This document shows positions 14,371 through 19,061 of a stretch of DNA of 19,061 nucleotides, one piece after another (within the stretch, counting starts at the first letter, position 1; each line of letters begins with the position of its first letter). Where the stretch lies: positions 1 to 19,061 of the forward strand of contig JAPLRA010000046.1 in NCBI GenBank assembly GCA_026399445.1. The letters are read 5' to 3'. The notes beneath the pieces were generated by a model. The model made no database searches. It had not been told where the DNA came from and worked only from the letters and a program-made list of their open reading frames with translations. A program made the translations under genes and the position numbers. This stretch comes from Sulfuritalea sp. (GTDB lineage Bacteria > Pseudomonadota > Gammaproteobacteria > Burkholderiales > Rhodocyclaceae).

Positions 14371-15628
14371 ATCCGTTACTGTTACACCGGGCAGCAGGGT
14401 CGTCGTCATCGGCGGCGGCCCGGCCGGCCTGATGGCAGCCGAGGCATTGAGCGCCGCCGGCATCCGTGTCGACGTTTTTGATGCCATGCCTTCCGTCGGC
14501 CGCAAGTTCCTCCTCGCCGGCCGCGGCGGACTCAACCTGACGCACTCGGAAGCACCGGACCTGTTTCTTTCGCGCTACGGCGCCCGCCAAAGCGAAGTTG
14601 GCCGCTGGCTGGAGGAGTTCGGCCCGCAGCAGTTGCGCGCCTGGGCGCAAGGACTCGGCGTCGAAACTTTTGTCGGCAGCTCCGGTCGCGTCTTCCCGCA
14701 GGAAATGAAAGCCGCGCCACTGTTGCGCGCCTGGCTGCACCGGTTGCGCGCCGCCGGCGTGGTGTTTCACGCGCGCCATCGCTGGCGTGGCTGGACGGAT
14801 GATGGACATACCCTGTGCTTCGCTACCCCGGCAGATGAAGTCGCTGTCCAGGCCGACGCCGTGTTACTTGCACTCGGCGGCGGCAGCTGGGCCCGGCTGG
14901 GCTCGGACGGAGCATGGCTGCCACTCCTGGCCGAACGCGGAGTCCGTGTGCAAGCCTTGCGGCCGGCCAATTGCGGCTTCGACATCGCCTGGAGCGACCA
15001 CCTGCGCCAGCGTTTTGCAGGCCAGCCGGTCAAGGCAGTTGGCGCCACATTTGTTGCGCCGGATGGCTCGCGAGTCTCTCGCGACGGCGAGTTTCTCGTC
15101 ACCGCACACGGCGTCGAGGGCAACCTGATTTACTCCCTCTCCGCGCCGCTGCGCGATTGCATCGACGCTACCGGAAGCGCAACGCTTCATCTCGACCTCG
15201 CTCCCGGGCGTTCCCTGCAGCGCCTGACGGATGACCTGGCACAGCCGCGCGGACACGACTCGCTCTCCAATCATCTGCGACGCCGGGCAGGCATCACCGG
15301 CGTCAAGACGGCGCTACTCCATGAATGCTCAACATCTGCCGACCTTGCCGCGCCGGTGCTCCTTGCGGCACGTATCAAGTCGCTGCCGCTGCACCTTGTT
15401 TCACCACGTCCGCTCGACGAAGCCATCAGCAGCGCGGGTGGCGTCGACTTTGCGGCGCTCGATGAACACCTGATGCTGCGAGAACTTCCCGGAATCTTCT
15501 GCGCCGGCGAAATGCTGGACTGGGAAGCTCCGACCGGCGGCTATCTGCTTACCGCCTGCTTCGCCAGCGGTCGCGCTGCGGGCCGCGGCGTCCTGCGCTG
15601 GCTCGCGAGAACGCATGCCGGGCGATAA
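14357..15628 (+). CDS. TIGR03862-type NAD(P)/FAD-dependent flavoprotein (HI0933/BaiN-like)
   Basis: A 423-residue flavoprotein of the HI0933-like family, probably a cytoplasmic oxidoreductase of unknown substrate. The FAD-binding motif is VVVIGGGPAGLMAAEAL (15-31), followed by GRKFLLAGRGGLNLTHSE (about 48-65), GGGSWARLGSDG in the middle, and the C-terminal FCAGEMLDWEAPTGGYLL, all diagnostic. No ATG or GTG lies in frame before the FAD motif. The best start is TTG at 14357, which overlaps the end of rsmA by 14 bases and gives a 14-residue lead-in to the first beta strand. The TTG start is an inference. The gene continues the lptD run and overlaps or abuts the lpxR-like gene. Confidence 0.85.
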   Translation: MPAAESVTVTPGSRVVVIGGGPAGLMAAEALSAAGIRVDVFDAMPSVGRKFLLAGRGGLNLTHSEAPDLFLSRYGARQSEVGRWLEEFGPQQLRAWAQGLGVETFVGSSGRVFPQEMKAAPLLRAWLHRLRAAGVVFHARHRWRGWTDDGHTLCFATPADEVAVQADAVLLALGGGSWARLGSDGAWLPLLAERGVRVQALRPANCGFDIAWSDHLRQRFAGQPVKAVGATFVAPDGSRVSRDGEFLVTAHGVEGNLIYSLSAPLRDCIDATGSATLHLDLAPGRSLQRLTDDLAQPRGHDSLSNHLRRRAGITGVKTALLHECSTSADLAAPVLLAARIKSLPLHLVSPRPLDEAISSAGGVDFAALDEHLMLRELPGIFCAGEMLDWEAPTGGYLLTACFASGRAAGRGVLRWLARTHAGR

Positions 15629-15668
15629 TCAACACTCGCCACGACCCACTCTGCGTCCTCTGCCTCTG

Positions 15669-16511
15669 ATGTTTCGCGCCATCGTCTTGCTCGCCGTGCT
15701 GGCTTCTCTGTCGCCGTCCGCGCGCGCCCAGCCGCGCCCGCCCGAAGGCAGCGAGTTCCAGCTGTTTGTCGAAAATGACACCCCGAAGTCGATCAAGATC
15801 AGCCAGCCGCAACCCCTCGATCGTCCCTGGGCGGCCTGGCTCTATCTCGGCGGCGTGGCGCAGCGCGCAAAAGATAACCGTCTCGACACGGTCGAAATCG
15901 ACTTCGGCCTGGTCGGCCCGTCTGCGCTGGGCAGGGAGGTCCAGACCGGCTGGCACAAGCTGATCGGCGCGCCGCAACCCATGGGCTGGCAGAACCAGAT
16001 TCCCAATGAGCCGGCCTTTCTGGTGTCGTATCTGGCCAAAAGCAAACACGCACTGGGCACCAGACCGGAGTTCGATCTGGAACTGATTCCGCATGGCGGA
16101 GCGACGCTGGGCACCGTCATGACGCTAGCGCGCGGCGGCGGCATCCTGCGCCTGGGTCGTCACATGACGGGCTTCGGGCCTGACACCATCGAACCAGGTG
16201 GCGCCATGCTGCAGAACATGCGCCGCGACATCGAGCCGGGGCGCGCGCACGACATGGAATGGTATGTATTCGCCGGCCTTGATCACCGGCTGATTGCCCA
16301 CAACATATTCCTCGACGGCGCGGTATTTCGCGACAGCCCGAGCGTCCGGCGGCGGCCGCATGTCTACGACCTCACCGCCGGCCTCAGCCTGCGCATCGAT
16401 GCCGTACGCATTTCGGTGACGCGAGTGCGGCGCAGCGAGGAATTCTTCACGGCCGCGAGCAACGGCGGCCGGCAGACCTTCGATTCCGTCAATCTCGGAA
16501 TCGAGTTCTAG
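15669..16511 (+). CDS. LpxR-like outer-membrane lipid A deacylase (DUF2219), internally shortened
   Basis: A 280-residue protein that starts with a signal peptide, MFRAIVLLAVLASLSPSARA. It continues as an LpxR-type beta-barrel: DRPWAAWLYLGG (51-62), LDTVEIDFGLVGPSALG (72-88), GWHKLIGAPQPMGWQNQ (94-110) and EPAFLVSYL. LpxR removes the 3'-acyloxyacyl group of lipid A in the outer membrane. The Asn-Asp pair (N36, D37 in VENDT) and H96 fit known active-site positions. However, VENDT runs straight into PKSIKISQPQPLDRPW, without the 50-70 residues normally between them, where the YTxG-type segment with a catalytic Thr/Ser lies. The frame is kept. Activity is doubtful. The ATG at 15615 would extend the protein by 18 residues; 15669 gives the cleaner signal peptide. 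Confidence 0.8.
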   Translation: MFRAIVLLAVLASLSPSARAQPRPPEGSEFQLFVENDTPKSIKISQPQPLDRPWAAWLYLGGVAQRAKDNRLDTVEIDFGLVGPSALGREVQTGWHKLIGAPQPMGWQNQIPNEPAFLVSYLAKSKHALGTRPEFDLELIPHGGATLGTVMTLARGGGILRLGRHMTGFGPDTIEPGGAMLQNMRRDIEPGRAHDMEWYVFAGLDHRLIAHNIFLDGAVFRDSPSVRRRPHVYDLTAGLSLRIDAVRISVTRVRRSEEFFTAASNGGRQTFDSVNLGIEF

Positions 16512-16518
16512 AGGCGAT

Positions 16519-16713
16519 TCAGGCCTGCTTCTTCACCGAACAGGTGTTGAAGCCGAAGATCGCGTAGGGCGGGCACCAGCCGATCGCGCCGGTAGCCAGC
16601 GGAACCACGCCAATCCAGGCCCACACCGGACCACCCATGGCCGCCCAGCCCACCAGGCCCACACCGGCAACAATACGTACAACGCGGTCGACGCCGCCAA
16701 CATTCAGTTTCAT
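16519..16713 (-). CDS. DUF2892 (YgaP-like) inner-membrane protein
   Basis: A 64-residue protein with the DUF2892 pattern: an N-terminal N-V-G-x-x-D-R-x-x-R motif (residues 4-13, VGGVDRVVRI), two hydrophobic segments (about 14-28 and 29-45) forming a membrane hairpin, and the C-terminal GWCPPYAIFGFNTCSV (45-60) with C47 and C58. In E. coli YgaP the same module anchors a rhodanese domain. Here it stands alone, and its role, possibly linked to sulfur or redox metabolism, is inferred only from family. The ATG at 16713 has a strong AGGAG six bases upstream (16724-16720). It lies 68 bases after the Crp-type regulator on the same strand and is preceded by a candidate regulator site. It converges with the lpxR-like gene, 7 bases away. 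Confidence 0.9.
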   Translation of the reverse strand: MKLNVGGVDRVVRIVAGVGLVGWAAMGGPVWAWIGVVPLATGAIGWCPPYAIFGFNTCSVKKQA

Positions 16714-16719
16714 GGTTTT

Positions 16720-16724
16720 CTCCT
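16720..16724 (-). promoter_or_regulatory. Shine-Dalgarno site of the DUF2892 gene
   Basis: AGGAG on the minus strand, six bases before the ATG at 16713. It fixes the start of this small gene. Confidence 0.8.
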
Positions 16725-16748
16725 ATGGGGTTTTGCAACAGTGAGCGC

Positions 16749-16791
16749 ATTACAACATCCCCACTCGCCCTTGAATGTAACCTAAGTCACA
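16749..16791 (-). promoter_or_regulatory. Candidate Crp/Fnr-type operator and promoter of the DUF2892 gene
   Basis: On the minus strand TGTGA-CTTAGG-TTACA (16791-16776) matches the Crp-type palindrome TGTGA-N6-TCACA at 9 of 10 positions. A -10 box TGTAAT follows (16754-16749). Taking the -10 box at face value puts the start at about 16742 and the operator centre at -41.5, the class II activator position. The leader to the ATG would be 29 bases and contain the Shine-Dalgarno site. The operator overlaps the stop codon of the regulator gene. Confidence 0.5.
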
Positions 16792-17435
16792 GAAGCCGCT
16801 TTGCGCAAACCCGCGGGGTCGAGCACTTCCACCTGCTCGCGCCCAAGCCGCACCAGTCCCTGCTCGGCAAAGCCCTTGAGCAGCCGGCTGACCATTTCGC
16901 GCACGCTGCCCAGTTCGTCGGCCAGCTGTTGATGCGTGGCGCGCACGACACGGCCCTTGCCTAACAGCAGTGCGGCCAGACGCTGGTCCAGTTTCCGGAA
17001 TGCCACCTCCTCAACAAGCTGCATCAACTCGGCCATGCGCTCCGAGAAAAGCGCGAACACGAAGTCACGAAAGGCCGGCTCTCCCAGCATTTCGTCAAAC
17101 ACGTCGCGCGGCAGGAGGACCAGCGTGGTGGCTCCCTCGGTGACCCCGCGTGCATTGTAGTCGGCGTGGCCGAGCAGGCAGCTCGACGTGATGATGCAGT
17201 TCTCGCCGGCCACCACTCTGTATAGCGGCAACTCTCTGCCGCTGGTGCTGAGCTTGGCGACACGAATCGCCCCTTCAAGAACAAAGGGGAAACCCCGGCA
17301 GGGCTGGCGTTCGTCGAATACCGTGGCGCCGGAAGGAAGAGACAAGGTCTGCGCCGCATCGCCAATTCGCTGCAACAGACCGGCAGGCAGCTTGGCCAAA
17401 ACCGGATAAAGAGAAACCAGCGCCTCGGTGTTCAC
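16782..17435 (-). CDS. Crp/Fnr-family transcriptional regulator
   Basis: A 217-residue regulator with an N-terminal cyclic-nucleotide-like sensor domain (about 10-120; SGATVFDERQPCRGFPFVLEG region), a dimerisation helix (about 115-145) and a C-terminal winged helix-turn-helix (165-195, ATHQQLADELGSVREMVSRL). The recognition helix has R179, E180 and R184, aligning with the Arg-Glu-Arg trio by which E. coli CRP reads TGTGA. Three cysteines (C46, C80, C86) lie in the sensor domain, but the N-terminal iron-sulfur cysteine cluster of FNR is absent. The cAMP-contacting residues of CRP are not obvious, so the signal is unknown. The start is GTG at 17435, overlapping the xthA stop as GTGA, with GGAGG about eleven bases upstream. 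The likely target is the DUF2892 gene downstream. Confidence 0.9.
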   Translation of the reverse strand: MNTEALVSLYPVLAKLPAGLLQRIGDAAQTLSLPSGATVFDERQPCRGFPFVLEGAIRVAKLSTSGRELPLYRVVAGENCIITSSCLLGHADYNARGVTEGATTLVLLPRDVFDEMLGEPAFRDFVFALFSERMAELMQLVEEVAFRKLDQRLAALLLGKGRVVRATHQQLADELGSVREMVSRLLKGFAEQGLVRLGREQVEVLDPAGLRKAASVT

Positions 17436-18220
17436 GCTGGCTTCGCCTCCGCCGCGGCAACCAGTTCCGCTACGACGGGCGCATGATCGGAAGGCCGCTC
17501 CAGTTTGCGCGGCGCCTTGTCGATAGTGCAGGCGCTACACTCAGCAGCCAGCGGCGCCGACAGCAGGATGTGGTCTATACGCAAGCCGTGATTGCGGCGA
17601 AAACCCATTTGCCGATAGTCCCACCATGAGTAGGTCTTGTCCGGCTGGTCGAAGAGACGAAAGGCGTCCGCCAGACCGAGATCGACAAACCGGCGGAATG
17701 CGGCTCGCTCCGGTTCGCTGCACAACACCTGATCCTTCCATGCCGCGGGGTCATGCACGTCACGATCTGTCGGTGCGATGTTGTAGTCGCCCAGCAGGGC
17801 CAGTTGCGGGCAGCGCGCCATTTCGTCGCGCACGAACTCGGCCAGCGCCGCCAGCCAACGCAGCTTGTACTCGTACTTGTCGGAGCCCACCGCCTGCCCA
17901 TTCGGCATGTAAGCACATACTATCCGCGCGCCATTTACCGTCGCCGCAATCACACGCTTCTGCTCGTCGGCGAACGCCGGAATGTCGCAGCGTACGTCCG
18001 TCAGCGTGCCACGCGCCAGGATGGCGACGCCGTTATAGGTTTTCTGGCCGTTGTGTGCCGCGTGATAGCCGGCGGCTTCGAGTTCGGCATAGGGGAAGAC
18101 CTTGTCCTCCATCTTGGTTTCCTGCAGGCACAGCACGTCTGCCTGGGTCGCCGCCAGCCAGTCGAGCACATGCGGCAGGCGCACCTTGAGCGAATTTACG
18201 TTCCACGTGGCAATTTTCAT
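17432..18220 (-). CDS. xthA: Exodeoxyribonuclease III (AP endonuclease)
   Basis: A 262-residue EEP-superfamily nuclease that cuts DNA at abasic sites and degrades 3' ends in base-excision repair. Start MKIATWNVNSLKVRLPHVL (1-19, metal-ligand Asn), LCLQETKMED (30-39, catalytic Glu34), YMPNGQ, LLGDYNIAPTDRDVHDP with the catalytic Asp-Asn pair, TYSWWDYR, GLRIDHIL (catalytic Asp) and the final PSDHAPVVAEL (catalytic His) are all present. Length matches the family. The ATG at 18220 is the first in frame. It is translationally coupled to the Crp-type regulator (GTGA overlap), so the repair gene and regulator are probably co-transcribed. Confidence 0.95.
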   Translation of the reverse strand: MKIATWNVNSLKVRLPHVLDWLAATQADVLCLQETKMEDKVFPYAELEAAGYHAAHNGQKTYNGVAILARGTLTDVRCDIPAFADEQKRVIAATVNGARIVCAYMPNGQAVGSDKYEYKLRWLAALAEFVRDEMARCPQLALLGDYNIAPTDRDVHDPAAWKDQVLCSEPERAAFRRFVDLGLADAFRLFDQPDKTYSWWDYRQMGFRRNHGLRIDHILLSAPLAAECSACTIDKAPRKLERPSDHAPVVAELVAAAEAKPA

Positions 18221-18251
18221 GCGCCGATGATACCCGAGCAGGGCCGCCGTC

Positions 18252-18257
18252 TATAAT
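18252..18257 (+). promoter_or_regulatory. TATAAT -10 box upstream of the Cys-rich/PilZ gene pair
   Basis: A perfect TATAAT lies 42 bases before the ATG at 18300 in the 79-base divergent gap with xthA. No good TTGACA-like box is found 16-18 bases upstream, so the promoter may need an activator, or the call may be wrong. Confidence 0.4.
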
Positions 18258-18299
18258 CAATAGCAGGGCCAACCCAGCCCGAGGAAATGGAGGTGCATC

Positions 18300-18488
18300 A
18301 TGTTCGATTCACCTGTCGCACCCTGCCCTGTTTGCGGAGAAATGGTGCTGCTGGACGAAACCCAGCGCGAATGCGCCCGCGAGCACGACTGCCACCCGGG
18401 CACACCCTGCCCGCTGCAGAAGTATTTCACCGGGATTGATTTCACCGTTCCCCAGTCGAAGGAGAATCTGCGTGACAAAGGCTACTGA
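18300..18488 (+). CDS. Small Cys-rich protein, probable zinc-binding, function unknown
   Basis: A 62-residue protein without a recognised name. It has C9 and C12 in a CPVCGE zinc-knuckle-like motif, then C25, C31 and C37 with H29 and H32 in the segment ECAREHDCHPGTPCPLQKYF (24-43). The CPxC plus later Cys/His residues could make a small zinc ribbon. No signal peptide or membrane segment is seen, so it should be cytoplasmic. The start is well supported: GGAGG at 18289-18293, six bases before the ATG, and a TATAAT box upstream. It overlaps the PilZ gene by 17 bases, so the two are probably co-translated. Codon use resembles its neighbours. Confidence 0.75.
   Translation: MFDSPVAPCPVCGEMVLLDETQRECAREHDCHPGTPCPLQKYFTGIDFTVPQSKENLRDKGY
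18461..18464 (+). promoter_or_regulatory. Shine-Dalgarno site that fixes the GTG start of the PilZ gene
   Basis: GGAG lies seven bases before the GTG at 18472, inside the end of the small Cys-rich gene. It supports the GTG over the ATG at 18436, which has no homology after it. Confidence 0.65.
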
Positions 18489-18840
18489 ACGCCGCAATTT
18501 CTGGCGCGCCGTGTTTCATTCGCCGGTGCGTCTGACCACACACGACGGCAACGCCTTTGCTCAACTGCAGGATATATCGCTGAAGGGCGCGCTGCTCGAA
18601 ACCGGCAGTGTCTGGCACGGCAAGCCCGGCGAGGAGTGCCGTCTGTCTCTGGAACTCGCGCCGGACGCCACGATCACCATGTGGACCAAGGTGATGCATG
18701 TCGAAGGACCTCATGTCGGCCTGCGCTGCGAAAGCATCGACCTCGACAGTGTCACCCACCTGCGCCGGCTGGTGGAACTGAACAGCGGCGACCCGGCGAT
18801 TCTCGATAGGGAATTCGCCAGTCTGGTTCGGGCAGACTAA
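18472..18840 (+). CDS. PilZ-domain protein (c-di-GMP receptor)
   Basis: A 122-residue single-domain PilZ protein. Both halves of the c-di-GMP signature are intact: RxxxR (R8 to R12, in ERRNFWR) and DxSxxG (D34, S36, G39, in QDISLKGA). The rest fits the PilZ barrel: LLETGSVWHGKPGEECRLSL, TMWTKVMHVEGPHVGLRCES, and the closing helix LDSVTHLRRLVELN. It should bind cyclic di-GMP in the cytoplasm and pass the signal to an unknown partner in motility, surface or secretion control. The start is GTG at 18472 with GGAG in place; upstream residues in frame are not conserved. It overlaps the small Cys-rich gene and converges with prlC. Confidence 0.88.
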   Translation: MTKATERRNFWRAVFHSPVRLTTHDGNAFAQLQDISLKGALLETGSVWHGKPGEECRLSLELAPDATITMWTKVMHVEGPHVGLRCESIDLDSVTHLRRLVELNSGDPAILDREFASLVRAD

Positions 18841-18851
18841 GAGTCGGCGCT

Positions 18852-18880
18852 TGCCGGCCCGCGAAGCGGAATCCCCGGCA
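18852..18880. terminator. Weak stem-loop between convergent PilZ gene and prlC
   Basis: TGCCGG (18852-18857) pairs with CCGGCA (18875-18880) across a 17-base loop. An outer stem GAGTCG (18841-18846) pairs with CGACTC (18898-18903). No T-tract is present, so a bidirectional terminator is only a possibility. Confidence 0.2.
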
Positions 18881-18901
18881 GACAGAGTCCGCTGCGGCGA
18901 C

Positions 18902-19061
18902 TCAAGCCGCCACAGCCATCCCGTTGTGCCGCAACAAGGCGTCCGGCTGCGGCTCACGCCCGCGGAATGCCTTGAAGGATTCGAGCGCCGGCCGCGATCC
19001 GCCGACCGACAGAATCTCGCGCCAGAAGCGCTCGCCGGTCGCCGCATCGAGCGTGCTGCCG
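18902..19061 (-). CDS. prlC: Oligopeptidase A (M3 peptidase), C-terminal end
   Basis: The last 52 residues of an M3-family metallopeptidase, open at the right edge of the window. The visible sequence starts GSTLDAATGERFWREILSVG, continues GSRPALESFKAFRGREPQ, and ends PDALLRHNGMAVAA followed by TGA. The segment GERFWREIL-x-x-GGS-x-x-A-x-E-x-F-x-x-FRGREP-x-x-DALLRH-x-G is the typical PrlC C-terminus. PrlC degrades cytoplasmic peptides, including cleaved signal peptides. The zinc motif HEFGH lies outside the window. It ends 61 bases from the PilZ stop, in convergent orientation. Confidence 0.92.
   Translation of the reverse strand, partial: GSTLDAATGERFWREILSVGGSRPALESFKAFRGREPQPDALLRHNGMAVAA

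Noticed and set aside
18220..18232. A leaderless xthA transcript from a TATCAT box at 18232-18227.
   Set aside because: The box would put the start at the ATG itself, but there is no -35 box and no other support.
1..19061. CRISPR arrays, insertion sequences, prophage or conjugation genes, tRNA genes.
   Set aside because: No direct-repeat arrays, transposase or integrase motifs, or cloverleaf sequences were found on either strand.

Overview
The window looks like a chromosomal segment of a betaproteobacterium, most likely Rhodocyclales or a close relative. The evidence is high GC with uniform codon use, the dusB-fis-purH-purD gene order, and an amgK-murU block that diverges from an lptD-surA-pdxA-ksgA block. 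No tRNA, rRNA, CRISPR array, transposase, phage gene or integrase was seen, and no gene-free stretch exceeds about 190 bases.

Positions 1-7645 are read on the minus strand. In transcription order they hold amgK and murU (peptidoglycan sugar recycling), pepP (Xaa-Pro aminopeptidase), a UbiH-type ubiquinone hydroxylase, then, after a probable promoter, dusB (tRNA dihydrouridine synthase), fis (nucleoid protein), purH, and the 5' part of purD (purine synthesis). Positions 7830-16511 are read on the plus strand. They hold lptD (LPS assembly porin), a broken surA (periplasmic chaperone), pdxA (vitamin B6 synthesis), a class II glutamine amidotransferase, rsmA/ksgA (16S rRNA dimethylase), a TIGR03862-type flavoprotein, and an LpxR-like outer-membrane lipid A deacylase that lacks part of its N-terminal half. 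The genes mostly overlap or nearly touch, which suggests translational coupling.

Positions 16519-18220 are again on the minus strand: xthA (exonuclease III), a Crp/Fnr-type regulator overlapping it by 4 bp, and a 64-residue DUF2892 membrane protein. A TGTGA-N6-TTACA site sits exactly where a class II activator would bind upstream of the DUF2892 gene. A small Cys-rich protein and a PilZ protein follow on the plus strand. The window ends inside the 3' end of prlC (oligopeptidase A) on the minus strand.

The strongest unexplained structure is the 126-base gap between amgK and murU. It contains a perfect 25-bp inverted repeat with a 4-base loop, and one arm holds the murU start codon and first codons. 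A third, imperfect copy lies just upstream, so the middle segment can pair with either neighbour. This is the layout of a translational RNA switch, but a fold-back assembly artefact is the main competing explanation. The second theme is damage to outer-membrane biogenesis genes: surA has a frameshifting deletion in its first parvulin domain, and the lpxR-like gene seems to have lost an internal block that probably carries catalytic residues. Whether these are real or assembly errors cannot be decided from the sequence alone.
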